Assembly (NCBI RefSeq): GCF_000424005.1
Contig: NZ_AUJB01000002.1
Span: 30,048-94,047, forward strand
DNA length: 64,000 nt
Direction of reading: 5' to 3'
Source: Pseudobutyrivibrio ruminis CF1b
Lineage (GTDB): Bacteria > Bacillota > Clostridia > Lachnospirales > Lachnospiraceae
The notes under the pieces are model-generated. The model made no database searches. It was not told the origin of the DNA and saw nothing but the letters and a program-made list of their open reading frames with translations. The position numbers and the translations under genes were made by a program. This document shows positions 18,726-27,132 of the stretch, piece by piece. Positions within the stretch are counted from its first letter, which is position 1; every line of letters starts with the position of its first letter.

Positions 18726-19574
18726 ATGAAAATAGTACTTGCTGGTGCTTATGGCAATCTTGGCGCCGACATCTTCAAAGAATTAATAAAAAATAATCAT
18801 GAAGTAGTTGCTCTTGATATGATGCAGCGCGAACTCAACATAGAAGGCAACTATTCTTTTACTCAGGTAGACGTTACAAAGCCTGAGACTTTAAAAGGCA
18901 CCTGTGATAATGCAGATGTAGTCATTACAACTGTTGGTCTCACAAAGGGTTCTGCCACAATTTCCAACTATGAAATTGATTATCAGGGAAATCTTAATCT
19001 GCTCAATGAAGCTAAGGCAGCCGGTGTAAAGCAGTTTGTTTACGTTTCTGTTATTAAGGCTGACATGGCTCCTGATGTTCCTATGGTTCACTCAAAATAT
19101 CTTTTTGAGGGTGAGCTCAAAAAAAGCGGACTTTCATATGTAATTTTGCGTCCAACAGGATACTTCTACGACATCATAAAAGTATTCCGTCCAATGATTG
19201 AAAAGGGGGCTGTTACTCTTCTTGGGAAAAAGGCTGTTCATGCCAATGTTATTTCCACAGAAGATTTTGCAAACTTTATCGTAAAACACATGCTTGATGA
19301 AAATGCCATGTACGAAATCGGCGGTAAGGAAACATATTCATATGAAGAAATTGCCAGAATGTGCTTCGAAGCAGCAGGCAAAGAGCCAGTTATTAAGCAG
19401 GCTCCTGAGTGGTTATTTGATGTTCTTGCCTTTGTAAATAAGCTTAAGAAAAATGGTAAGGAAGCCATCATACGCTTTTCAAAGTTCACTCTTTCCAACG
19501 ATATGGTGGGTGAGACAAAATATGGTGAAATGAGCTTCGCCCAGTACATCAAAGACAGTTTTAAGTCTAACTAA
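18726..19574 (+). CDS. Atypical SDR / NmrA-like NAD(P)-binding protein
   Basis: 282 residues. Rossmann fold with GAYGNLG at residues 7-13, Asp after beta-2 (VVALDM), and a YxxxK-like region replaced by SKYLFEGELKKSGL, as in NmrA/atypical SDR proteins. LRPTGYFYD is the typical substrate-side block. Substrate unknown. First of four genes in line (SDR, DUF1295 protein, two unknowns) separated by 13, 35 and 16 nt, which suggests one operon. AGGGAGG ribosome binding site upstream. Confidence 0.85.
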   Translation: MKIVLAGAYGNLGADIFKELIKNNHEVVALDMMQRELNIEGNYSFTQVDVTKPETLKGTCDNADVVITTVGLTKGSATISNYEIDYQGNLNLLNEAKAAGVKQFVYVSVIKADMAPDVPMVHSKYLFEGELKKSGLSYVILRPTGYFYDIIKVFRPMIEKGAVTLLGKKAVHANVISTEDFANFIVKHMLDENAMYEIGGKETYSYEEIARMCFEAAGKEPVIKQAPEWLFDVLAFVNKLKKNGKEAIIRFSKFTLSNDMVGETKYGEMSFAQYIKDSFKSN

Positions 19575-19587
19575 AGGAGTTATTTTT

Positions 19588-20403
19588 ATGTTTTGGAATT
19601 TTCTACTTATTATATTTATAGTTTGCGCTATTTTATGTGCCGTTGGTTTCTATAGATTTGTTTATTTTCTTTCCATCGGTTATGGATTCGCTATTGTAGG
19701 CGGTGGTATCACTATTATGATTCTCAGCCTTGCAAATGGCTGGTCAGGAGAGCTTACATGGCTTCTTGTACTTCAGACTTTACTTTTTGTCATTTACGGA
19801 ACAAGACTTTCAGGATTTCTTCTTTATAGAGAAATTAAGAATGCAGCTTATCGCAAGACACTTCGAGAAGCCACAGGCAACGATAAAAAGCTTCCTATTT
19901 TTGTCAGCATCACCATCTGGATCACAGTTGCCATTCTTTATACTGCTCAGGTGAGCCCTGTACTTTTCCGTTTTGCAAATGGTTCTACAGATTCTGTCAT
20001 CCCTGTAATTGGCATTATTGTTTCCCTTGCAGGAATTATTCTTGAGTCAGTAGCTGACAAGCAAAAGAGCGAGCAGAAAAAAATTAATCCAGAAAAGGTT
20101 GCTACAGAAAAGCTTTACAAGATTGTTCGTTGTCCAAATTATTTTGGCGAGATTGTTTTCTGGACTGGTATTTTCATCTCTGGACTTACAACTTACACAG
20201 GTATCGGACAGTGGATTACAGCCATCGCTGCTTACATCTCAATTGTCTATATCATGTTCAACGGTGCACAGCGCCTTGAAAAACGTCAGATGGAAAGATA
20301 TGGAAATGATAAAGAATACAATGAATATGCAAATTCAACACCTATCATCATTCCATTACTTCCTATTTATCATTTAAACAAGCAAGACCCTCTAGTGGGA
20401 TAG
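19588..20403 (+). CDS. DUF1295 / steroid 5-alpha-reductase-like membrane protein
   Basis: 271 residues with about seven hydrophobic segments. The C-terminal region has the DUF1295 hallmarks: LESVADKQK, then LYKIVRCPNYFGEIVFWTG and QRLEKRQMERYG. These belong to the membrane reductase/isoprenylcysteine methyltransferase fold, which binds NADPH or SAM at the inner face. The SDR gene before it suggests a shared redox pathway on a lipid-like substrate (inference). Ribosome binding site AAAGGAG upstream. Confidence 0.85.
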   Translation: MFWNFLLIIFIVCAILCAVGFYRFVYFLSIGYGFAIVGGGITIMILSLANGWSGELTWLLVLQTLLFVIYGTRLSGFLLYREIKNAAYRKTLREATGNDKKLPIFVSITIWITVAILYTAQVSPVLFRFANGSTDSVIPVIGIIVSLAGIILESVADKQKSEQKKINPEKVATEKLYKIVRCPNYFGEIVFWTGIFISGLTTYTGIGQWITAIAAYISIVYIMFNGAQRLEKRQMERYGNDKEYNEYANSTPIIIPLLPIYHLNKQDPLVG

Positions 20404-20438
20404 CTACATCATCCTAATTAAGTTTTATCGGAGGATAT

Positions 20439-21059
20439 ATGAAAGAATTATCAGTAATAATGGCGCTTGTAGACTTTATTCCAGTTGCCTTTTTTGCTGT
20501 TGCAGCAATTGTACTTCAGCGCAATTTATATAATAAAATGAGCAAGGGTGCTTTCGCACTCTTTTCTATGGGAACCTTAGATATTGTCTTTGCAGGTTTT
20601 GCAAAAGCTCTTTACAAGCTTTTATATGGTGCCAGCATCTGTGATTTCCAGGCACTTTCAGACATGTTTTTCCCTGTTCAGTCCATTGGATTTTTAATGG
20701 CAGGTGTTGCCGCAGTTGCGATGATTCATTACAACCAGTCATCAAAAACACTTTTTAGTGTGGCTCCACCTCTCTTTTCAGGCACTCTTATCTTTGTTTC
20801 ATTCATGTGCCTGGGGCTTGGACTTCTTTATTATGCCTTATGCGTCATTGCCATCAAAATGAAAAAGCCTATGCTAATCCTTGTATTTATCCTTTCATTT
20901 TTCATGTCCCTTTGTATGGGATATCTTTCCACAAAAGACTTTTCACTGGCCATCTACAACTGGATTGCTCAGGGCGTAAACATCGTAGGTCAGGGTCTTC
21001 TTTTATGGGGCGCTCTCAGCCTTAGAAAAGCAGGTCTTTGGAACCTTAAATTAAAATAA
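20439..21059 (+). CDS. Integral membrane protein of unknown function
   Basis: 206 residues with about six predicted membrane helices (for example FIPVAFFAVAAIVLQ, GFLMAGVAAVAMIHY, LGLGLLYYALCVIAIK). No family recognised. Third gene of the SDR/DUF1295 cassette, 35 nt after the DUF1295 gene, with GGAGG before the ATG. The 16-nt gap to the next gene supports co-transcription. Confidence 0.75.
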   Translation: MKELSVIMALVDFIPVAFFAVAAIVLQRNLYNKMSKGAFALFSMGTLDIVFAGFAKALYKLLYGASICDFQALSDMFFPVQSIGFLMAGVAAVAMIHYNQSSKTLFSVAPPLFSGTLIFVSFMCLGLGLLYYALCVIAIKMKKPMLILVFILSFFMSLCMGYLSTKDFSLAIYNWIAQGVNIVGQGLLLWGALSLRKAGLWNLKLK

Positions 21060-21075
21060 TTAAAACGGGAGAATT

Positions 21076-21729
21076 ATGAAAATGATTAATCTTTATGATT
21101 TATTAGATATTGTAAAAGCAAAGTACTCACTTACTCCTCTTGACACATCTTCATGTGACAATTTAAAAGTAAGTGGCATGAAATTTGATATCAAAGCTTT
21201 TGAAGCTAAAGGGCTTGGTCACATTTCTCTAATGAGTGCAAAAGGTTTCTTTGGTCTCATGAAAATGGACACACTCATTATCACACCTACAGAGCTTGAT
21301 TTACCTATCTATTCCTACGATAGAATCATGGCTATGGGAAACGACACTCTTATCACTGAAATGTACGACACTATGGTAAGCAAGATTTCTTTTGATGAGG
21401 TAAAGAAGGTAGTAGAGAATTATTCGCAGCTTCCTCTTAGAGATCCTGGCGCTCATTGGTATGATGACATCAAGCTTCCTGAGAGCATTTCTTTCAAGGG
21501 CAAGAAAGCTGTTTCTGCTGATTTTGATGAGCTCTCAGCCCAGCATTTAAAAAGCTTCCTTAACACTCCAGCTCAGCAGGTAACTGACCAGGAGGCTAAG
21601 AAAGCCAGAAGTTTATATTATATTAATGGATTACTTGAGCACGGCGGCCCTTCCACTGATGTGTTTGTAAAAGCACTTGGCAAAGAAGCTACCGAAATGC
21701 TCTTCCACGATATTTTGTTTGGAATTTAA
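21076..21729 (+). CDS. Cytoplasmic protein of unknown function
   Basis: 217 residues, no signal peptide or membrane segment. GGGAG stands before the ATG. Last gene of the SDR/DUF1295 cassette. The stretch MDTLIITPTELDLPIYSYD is faintly reminiscent of the ferredoxin-dependent bilin reductase fold (a buried strand followed by DLPIxGxD), but this is a weak impression only. The stop codon is 1 nt away from the stop of the convergent dehydratase gene, leaving no room for a terminator between them. Confidence 0.7.
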   Translation: MKMINLYDLLDIVKAKYSLTPLDTSSCDNLKVSGMKFDIKAFEAKGLGHISLMSAKGFFGLMKMDTLIITPTELDLPIYSYDRIMAMGNDTLITEMYDTMVSKISFDEVKKVVENYSQLPLRDPGAHWYDDIKLPESISFKGKKAVSADFDELSAQHLKSFLNTPAQQVTDQEAKKARSLYYINGLLEHGGPSTDVFVKALGKEATEMLFHDILFGI

Positions 21730-21730
21730 T

Positions 21731-23272
21731 TTACCAGCAAAGACTATCGTCAAAGTCTTCAAGACTTGGATCCACTGGCTCTTCCTTAAGGATGGTACGC
21801 ATGTATCTGTTGACCTCTGTTCGCATGTCGCGACGGGTACCATCCAGCGGAACCATAAGATTGTGATTTACCCAAATCCAGTGGATTCCACGTTTGCGGG
21901 CTTCTTCTTCAAATAATCCTGTATAACCTGACATGGCCTTACAGCCGATGTGAACATACATGATTACCATATCTACATTCATCTGCTCGCATAATCTGAA
22001 CAGATCCTCTACACCAGTTTCATATCCACCATTGGAACGATTTCTCATAATCATATTTTCATAGAGATAACCTAAATCCAAAAGTGCCTGATGCTTATCA
22101 GTGGTGCTGACCATCTCTGTAGAAACACAGCAAAGCATATCATTGATTGGAACGATTCCCCAACAGTTCATAAGCCAATTCGGAAATGCGGTATAGTATG
22201 CTGCCTGAACACCCCAGAGAATTGCACGATGTCTGTATTCCTTACAGGCCATTTCTTTATTCTGATAAGCCTTTGTGGCAAGGGCTGTAATCTTCTTATC
22301 GGTCTTAAGGAAAACTGGGCTACGGCCACCTGCTGCCATATAAACACCATAGCGGTAGAAACCAAGTGTGGCACCCAGAAGCTGTGGATAAGGTGTCTTG
22401 TTAATCTCAAGCCACTCTAAGAATTCTTTTGTCTCCTGATTGAAGCGGTCCATATTTTCAAAAAGGTAATCCCAGTCATATTTTTCACCTGTGTGTTCCT
22501 CAATGAAATGAATGGCATTAAGAATCTCTTCTCCAGCGTACTCCTGAACACTCTCCTGACGATGACGGATAGGTGCTGCAATCTGAAATGTAGGGATGCC
22601 CATGCTTCGAGCCATAAGACCACCACCCATAAGTGAACCGTCGCAGGTAGTGTTGCACTGAATAGCGCAGGCTCCAATCTTTGGCAAGTCATCCTCCAGG
22701 GCTGCACCAAGCTCTGCTGCCGGCATAGGACAGACATCATTTGGCACACCGTATTCATGAGTCTTATCAACGTAATGCATTACGCCATCCTGACACATAA
22801 ATGAGCTGGTGTAGATAGCAGGGACCTCATAGCTGACCCACTTAAGATTACGGAATCCACCCATGAGAGTACTCATCATATTCTCATCGAAAACAACCAT
22901 CTTTTTGCTAAGCTCAGTGTCGTTTCCGATTTCTGGATCTGCTTTAAAAATATCTGTGAGAGAAATGGTCATGTCGATAATGATAAGACCGATTCCCTCA
23001 TGGGCAAGTCGAAGGGCTGTACCTCTTAACCCCTCTGTGTGGCGGTCCATAAAATCTGGAACAGCCAGGTAGTTACTCATCCAACGATATCTAAAGAAGC
23101 CTTTGAAATTGTTAGGCTTCATCATAAACTTTGCAAGTATAAATAAGTAGTAAAGCCATCTGGTGTAATCGTACCAGGTGTCTTTTAATCCTCTCCACTC
23201 TCTACGTCTTCTAGGGCGCTTTCCTGAATAAAGAGTTGTTCCAAGTGGTTCACTTCCAAGTGCTCTACCCAT
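21731..23272 (-). CDS. 2-hydroxyacyl-CoA dehydratase family subunit (larger)
   Basis: 513 residues. The HgdB/FldC/BcrB-like family carries a [4Fe-4S] cluster and, after ATP-driven one-electron activation, eliminates water from 2-hydroxyacyl-CoA or reduces aryl-CoA. Family-like features are CNTTCDGSLMGGG and the Rossmann-like repeats with VDMVIMYVHIGCKAMSGY. Its N-terminal 60 residues are basic (GKRPRRRREWRG) and unusual. The start overlaps the stop of the upstream subunit as TAATG, so the pair is translationally coupled. Substrate unknown. Confidence 0.8.
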   Translation of the reverse strand: MGRALGSEPLGTTLYSGKRPRRRREWRGLKDTWYDYTRWLYYLFILAKFMMKPNNFKGFFRYRWMSNYLAVPDFMDRHTEGLRGTALRLAHEGIGLIIIDMTISLTDIFKADPEIGNDTELSKKMVVFDENMMSTLMGGFRNLKWVSYEVPAIYTSSFMCQDGVMHYVDKTHEYGVPNDVCPMPAAELGAALEDDLPKIGACAIQCNTTCDGSLMGGGLMARSMGIPTFQIAAPIRHRQESVQEYAGEEILNAIHFIEEHTGEKYDWDYLFENMDRFNQETKEFLEWLEINKTPYPQLLGATLGFYRYGVYMAAGGRSPVFLKTDKKITALATKAYQNKEMACKEYRHRAILWGVQAAYYTAFPNWLMNCWGIVPINDMLCCVSTEMVSTTDKHQALLDLGYLYENMIMRNRSNGGYETGVEDLFRLCEQMNVDMVIMYVHIGCKAMSGYTGLFEEEARKRGIHWIWVNHNLMVPLDGTRRDMRTEVNRYMRTILKEEPVDPSLEDFDDSLCW

Positions 23273-24477
23273 TACTGTGCCCTCCTTTCTGCCTTAGCCT
23301 CTGCAAGCTTTTTCATTTCTACTCGCTCCACAAAAGCCTGAATTCTAGTACGAAGCTGTCCTGAGGAACGCACGGCATATGGTCTGTCTACAGAAAGAAC
23401 TGGGTAACCATATTCCTCTTCCATAATATGGAATGCAGAAGCTCGCTCGTAGCCCCAGTAATCGCAGAATTTTATCTGCTCATAGATAAGACCGTCAGCA
23501 TGATATTCCTTTGCCAGCTGATCCACGTAATCACGACGTTCCATAATCTTGTCCTGATTAAAGAAACGAGGACACTTGCCCCACTGAAGATAAGTGCGGC
23601 AAATCTGAGTAAGCACGTCTTCTTCATCATTTAAAATGATTTCCTGTCTGCCTGGCAATGAGCCAAAGCAGAATCTGTCAGCTACTACAAGAGCACCACA
23701 CTCTTCTGCCAGCTGAATGAATTCTGGATCATCAATCTCCGAACCAACCATCACTACGCGTATACGATATTTTCCTGCTGGGTCTGGCTCACGTGTTTTG
23801 AGCTCGTCTAATGTCTCCTGAAGCTTTTCCTTAAGAAGATATTTAGGGCAGCAGTAAGTTGCTAAACATAACACTGCAAACTCATATCCTGTAATTCTAG
23901 GTGATTCGTATTTACGATATTCTCCAATAGCAGTAATCAGTCTGCTAATCTCATTTTGCTCCTCCACGGATTTACGAAGTGCCTCATCAGAAATGTCGAT
24001 GCCAAAGTTTTTCTGCAGTGGCTCAAGCACTCTGATTCGCATCTGTTTTACATAGTGTTTAAGTGCTGTCTCATCAGACTTCATAGGAACATCTGCATAG
24101 GTAACAAAGAATGAATCCTTAGGATTAGTCTTAAGTCTTTCTATATTTTCTACGCAGCGGTTCATCTGAGCACAAGCATCTGGCGCCAATATACAATCCA
24201 GGAAATTAAAACCGCCCTCAATTGCTCTTTCTAAATAAGCACGACATGCTTCACACAAAGTAGAGCTCATGTAGTATGTACCCATTTCAATGGAACCTGT
24301 GCGAGGTGCACGAAGACGAGTAGAAAAACAACCTGGCAAATTTAAAAGTGGCTCTGGAATCTGAAAGCAAACGTGTCCGATTGCCTTATAACCTTCAGCC
24401 TGAGCCTGTCTGCACAAGTCGTTATAAGAGTCCTCCAATAACTTTTCGAAATAATATAAATGCTTTAAATCTTTCAC
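23272..24477 (-). CDS. 2-hydroxyacyl-CoA dehydratase family subunit (smaller)
   Basis: 401 residues starting with GTG at 24477, preceded by GGAGAAGG. Cysteine-bearing blocks LPGCFSTRLRAPRTGS, STLCEACRAY and LAPDACAQMNRC match the family, and CDYWGYERASAF precedes the C-terminal helix. It should pair with the 513-residue subunit. No HgdC/FldI-like ATPase activator occurs in the window, so one must be encoded elsewhere or the pair works differently. The Cys/Arg block at residues 50-60 resembles reductases of the benzoyl-CoA reductase group too, so the reaction is open. Confidence 0.8.
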   Translation of the reverse strand: MKDLKHLYYFEKLLEDSYNDLCRQAQAEGYKAIGHVCFQIPEPLLNLPGCFSTRLRAPRTGSIEMGTYYMSSTLCEACRAYLERAIEGGFNFLDCILAPDACAQMNRCVENIERLKTNPKDSFFVTYADVPMKSDETALKHYVKQMRIRVLEPLQKNFGIDISDEALRKSVEEQNEISRLITAIGEYRKYESPRITGYEFAVLCLATYCCPKYLLKEKLQETLDELKTREPDPAGKYRIRVVMVGSEIDDPEFIQLAEECGALVVADRFCFGSLPGRQEIILNDEEDVLTQICRTYLQWGKCPRFFNQDKIMERRDYVDQLAKEYHADGLIYEQIKFCDYWGYERASAFHIMEEEYGYPVLSVDRPYAVRSSGQLRTRIQAFVERVEMKKLAEAKAERRAQ

Positions 24478-24488
24478 AAACCTTCTCC

Positions 24489-24515
24489 AATACTATTTTA
24501 ATACTAAATAGTATT
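24489..24515. promoter_or_regulatory. Palindrome just upstream of the dehydratase operon
   Basis: AATACTATTT (24489-24498) and AAATAGTATT (24506-24515) are perfectly complementary 10-bp arms around 7 nt, 12 nt upstream of the GTG start. No U-tract follows, so it is more likely an operator or 5' UTR structure than a terminator. ATACTAAATA within it recurs at 25162-25171 before the 25205 gene. Confidence 0.45.
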
Positions 24516-24559
24516 GTAACAATAAACTAAATCACACACAATGAGTTTCTTGTTTGTAT

Positions 24560-24592
24560 AAAAAATGCCATACCCTTATTTAGGATATGGCA
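24560..24592 (-). terminator. Intrinsic terminator
   Basis: TGCCATA (24566-24572) / TATGGCA (24586-24592) with an inner CCT/AGG extension, followed on the minus strand by TTTTTT. It ends the small TPR-like gene. Confidence 0.8.
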
Positions 24593-24611
24593 CCATGTTT
24601 TCTATTATCAA

Positions 24612-24953
24612 TTAAACTTCTATGCAGCGATAAGCTGATGGAAGATACATGTTAGATCTAAGGATTTGAATGTTTACACAATCCATGTAATCATTCTGCA
24701 AATCATTAATATCTGAAGCGATATCTATATACTCCTTTGCCTTTTCTGTGTCACCTTTAAGCAACATAACATTTGCCATGTTAAGCAAAGTGCGACCGCA
24801 GCTTTTTTCCAGCCTCAAGGTTTCATAGGCACCAAGAATCTCCTGATAAATGGTAAAGGCCTCATCATAATCTTTGACAGCTACTGCTTTCTCTGCTCTC
24901 TGATCTAACTCGTGAATCAACTTGGAAATGCTTTGTATATCATCTTTATTCAT
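24612..24953 (-). CDS. Small TPR-like protein
   Basis: 113 residues, all helical in appearance. AVKDYDEAFTIYQEILGAYETL and GRTLLNMANVMLLKGDTEKAKEYIDIA have the spacing of two tetratricopeptide repeats (the two quoted units are each about 34 residues apart). It would be a protein-protein adaptor in the cytoplasm; partner unknown. Stand-alone gene with its own terminator and an AGGAGGTAAG-type site before the ATG. Confidence 0.7.
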   Translation of the reverse strand: MNKDDIQSISKLIHELDQRAEKAVAVKDYDEAFTIYQEILGAYETLRLEKSCGRTLLNMANVMLLKGDTEKAKEYIDIASDINDLQNDYMDCVNIQILRSNMYLPSAYRCIEV

Positions 24954-25204
24954 GAACCCTTACCTCCTATCAATCAATCTCTACCATTAACTCATCTGTA
25001 ATCTCGGGACCGTCAACGCAGGCAAGATATATAATACACTATTTCACCTCAGTTGAGTAGTTATTCACAGAATTTTCACATTTCTGCATAACAAAACTCA
25101 TTCAATTTTAGTAGTTTTCAATAAATTATCACTAAATATAGTGATTATTCTGTTAGTTCGATACTAAATATGCTATTATTTAGCTAGTAGTGGAGGATAA
25201 TTTT

Positions 25205-26011
25205 ATGGTTATTAATGATATTATGTTTAAAACTCAACTAAACTACCAAATTCAAGCTGCCATGGACGAGCTAGAAGACGACTCATTAAATATAGAAGAT
25301 GTAAAGCACATTGATCTTCACAGATGTCTTTTTGCAGACTTTAAAAAGGCAATGATATACATCAGGGAGAATAACCCAGACTACAATTATAGCGATTTCA
25401 CAATCGACGCTGTAAAGCCTGCTCCTGCAGATTTCTCAGAAGGTAAGAAATATGATTTTGTTGAGCTTACAGACTATGCCAAGCACACTGCCATCACTAT
25501 CGGCAATATGACTCTTTTTAGCGAGCTTCAGAAAATTGCCAGTGCCGCTGAGCAGTTTAATTATCATGTAGCTGAGCCACATGAAAAAAAAGTAGGAAAT
25601 GTTCTTTCTTTTCAGGACTATAACAACTACTTTGTAGCTGATACTCCTAACACCTTTCAGGAAATCGGAAGCTGTGTTGTAGGCGGCGGCAATGCAGAGG
25701 CGGTAAAAATTGCTGCCACATTACATGCCAGCAGTACAGAGGAACGACCAATTGTTTCTGTCAGAGCATTCTCTCTGAACACAAACACTTACCTTCCTAA
25801 TATTGATATTATTGATTTGAGTACAATCTATAAGGCAAATGCTTCTATGATGGAAGTATTTGCATACATGAGCTACCACGACCATCTAGGTGGAAAGTTC
25901 AATGATTCCTTTGATAAGCTTTTGTTTAGTGGCACTCTCCAGATTGAATCTCTGGAAGATATGTATTCCACACACTATGATTTAAGTACTTTCGATTATC
26001 TGAATAAGTAG
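25205..26011 (+). CDS. Hypothetical protein, 268 residues
   Basis: The ATG at 25205 is preceded by GGAGG at proper distance; an in-frame GTG at 25190 overlaps that site and is rejected. No family recognised. The protein is soluble, acidic and lacks a signal peptide. A Gly-rich turn SCVVGGGNAEAVKIAATLHA in the middle and LDVFAYMSYHDHLGG-like text near the end are the most distinctive parts. The upstream 250 bp is very A+T-rich and contains CTAAATA...TATTTAG inverted arms (about 25165-25184) just before the ribosome binding site. No close neighbours on the same strand. Confidence 0.65.
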   Translation: MVINDIMFKTQLNYQIQAAMDELEDDSLNIEDVKHIDLHRCLFADFKKAMIYIRENNPDYNYSDFTIDAVKPAPADFSEGKKYDFVELTDYAKHTAITIGNMTLFSELQKIASAAEQFNYHVAEPHEKKVGNVLSFQDYNNYFVADTPNTFQEIGSCVVGGGNAEAVKIAATLHASSTEERPIVSVRAFSLNTNTYLPNIDIIDLSTIYKANASMMEVFAYMSYHDHLGGKFNDSFDKLLFSGTLQIESLEDMYSTHYDLSTFDYLNK

Positions 26012-26105
26012 ATGATTGCTTGGCTAATTTGCCATATTGTACATAATCATTATAATAAATTGTGCATATTGAATATTTATGTTAATTATAACTATTGTGT
26101 TATCA

Positions 26106-26170
26106 TCTCTGACCTTGTAAAATACCCTTCGGTATCAAGCAATTATTATTTGTTTTAAGGAGAGGTCAGA
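26106..26170 (+). promoter_or_regulatory. Leader hairpin that may occlude the start of the 68-residue gene
   Basis: TCTGACCT (26108-26115) is complementary to AGGTCAGA (26163-26170), which lies between the AAGGAG ribosome binding site and the ATG at 26172. An inner hairpin ATACC-CTTC-GGTAT (26122-26135) is nested inside. This layout could control translation initiation. Confidence 0.4.
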
Positions 26171-26171
26171 A

Positions 26172-26378
26172 ATGTTAAACCTTATTGTATTAGTAGTTTT
26201 TTCCGCAGTTACATTATTTTTCGTTAATTATATTGTTTCAAGCGTTGCATATGCAAAGAGATCAGCTGAAATCGAAGATTCACACTGCCTTACAAGAGCA
26301 GTTGGCGCAATCATCGTAAGCGTTACTACACTCGTAGCTCTTTGGGCACAGGCTTTTTACTTATTCTTTTTTGCCTAA
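26172..26378 (+). CDS. Small two-helix membrane protein
   Basis: 68 residues: two hydrophobic helices (LIVLVVFSAVTLFFVNYIV and AIIVSVTTLVALWAQAFYLF) joined by a charged loop (AYAKRSAEIEDSH). No family recognised. Strong AAGGAG site, a structured leader and a strong intrinsic terminator mark it as a real, independently expressed gene. Confidence 0.75.
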   Translation: MLNLIVLVVFSAVTLFFVNYIVSSVAYAKRSAEIEDSHCLTRAVGAIIVSVTTLVALWAQAFYLFFFA

Positions 26379-26388
26379 TATGCAAATT

Positions 26389-26418
26389 AAAAGGACTATC
26401 AAATTGATAGTCCTTTTT
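26389..26418 (+). terminator. Intrinsic terminator
   Basis: AAAAGGACTATC / GATAGTCCTTTT, a 12-bp stem with a 5-nt loop, ending in TTTTTG. It follows the 68-residue membrane protein by about 10 nt. Confidence 0.9.
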
Positions 26419-26425
26419 GTTTGCC

Positions 26426-26476
26426 ACGGCGCGCCCCATTGCCGAAGGCAATCATTTATGGGCGCTGCCTTCCCGT
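26426..26476. repeat. G+C-rich nested palindrome
   Basis: GGCGCGCCCCAT and ATGGGCGCTGCC form imperfect outer arms around the inner hairpin ATTGCC-GAA-GGCAAT. The block is far richer in G+C than its surroundings and lies between convergent genes, like a REP-type element. TTTTTT follows 9 nt later on the plus strand. Confidence 0.5.
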
Positions 26477-26491
26477 AGTTTTTTATATCAT

Positions 26492-26932
26492 TTAACCTTC
26501 AATAGCAATATACTTACTCTCCTCCTTCTCTGGAAGTGCTTCTTTCTTAGGAATGCTAAGTGTAAGTACACCGTCCTTAAAGGCTGCATGAATGTCTTCC
26601 TGTGTTACGTTATCTCCTACGTAGAAGCTTCTGCTGCAAGAGCCTGTGTAACGCTCGCGGCGGATGTACTTACCGTCATCATCCTGCTCATCATTGTTCT
26701 GATTTGTCTCAGCCTTGATTGTAAGATAACCATCTTTCAATTCAGCTTTGATGTCTTCCTTTGCAAATCCTGGAAGGTTCATATCTACAGTGTAGTCATT
26801 CTCGTTTTCCTTAACATCTGTGGTCATCATTCTTGCGAAATCATTGTCGTAGTGGTGACCAAAACCTGTCATACGTGGTACTCCGAAGAAATCATCCATA
26901 AAATCATTTGATAAAATACTAGGCATTAACAT
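26492..26932 (-). CDS. hsp20: Small heat-shock protein, Hsp20/alpha-crystallin family
   Basis: 146 residues. ATP-independent holdase that binds unfolding proteins. The alpha-crystallin domain runs from about residue 38 to 138 (DVKENENDYTVDMNLPGF, then DGVLTLSIPKK, the conserved GVLxL motif). AGGAGG stands 8 nt before the ATG. A perfect CIRCE lies about 150 bp upstream, giving a long leader rich in A/G tracts; I saw no ROSE-type anti-Shine-Dalgarno hairpin in it. Confidence 0.95.
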   Translation of the reverse strand: MLMPSILSNDFMDDFFGVPRMTGFGHHYDNDFARMMTTDVKENENDYTVDMNLPGFAKEDIKAELKDGYLTIKAETNQNNDEQDDDGKYIRRERYTGSCSRSFYVGDNVTQEDIHAAFKDGVLTLSIPKKEALPEKEESKYIAIEG

Positions 26933-27079
26933 AATTACTACCTCCTCTTTATTATATGAAATATAGTTTTAATCCCGGTTACTTTGCTGCTGCAAGCTTA
27001 TCTTGTGCCTGCCCAGCCAGGTTGGTTTGGGAAGCTTTTCTTTTCCTTCCCTTGTTGTAATTACGTTATACACCCGCAA

Positions 27080-27106
27080 TTAGCACTCGTCAATAGAGAG
27101 TGCTAA
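27080..27106. promoter_or_regulatory. CIRCE operator of hsp20
   Basis: Perfect TTAGCACTC-N9-GAGTGCTAA, the same HrcA site as before clpB. A TATAAA-like -10 on the minus strand abuts it (near 27108-27115), overlapping the 3' end region of the neighbouring Cys-rich gene. Confidence 0.95.
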
Positions 27107-27132
27107 TAATTTATAATTATTTAATATTTAGT

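Noticed and set aside
26417..26911. 165-codon plus-strand frame opposite hsp20
   Set aside because: It is a mirror of the hsp20 coding strand with no ribosome binding site and a Cys/Val/Ile-rich composition typical of antisense shadows.
26933..27079. ROSE-type RNA thermometer in the hsp20 leader
   Set aside because: The leader is long, but I found no anti-Shine-Dalgarno arm pairing with AGGAGG; CIRCE control is sufficient.
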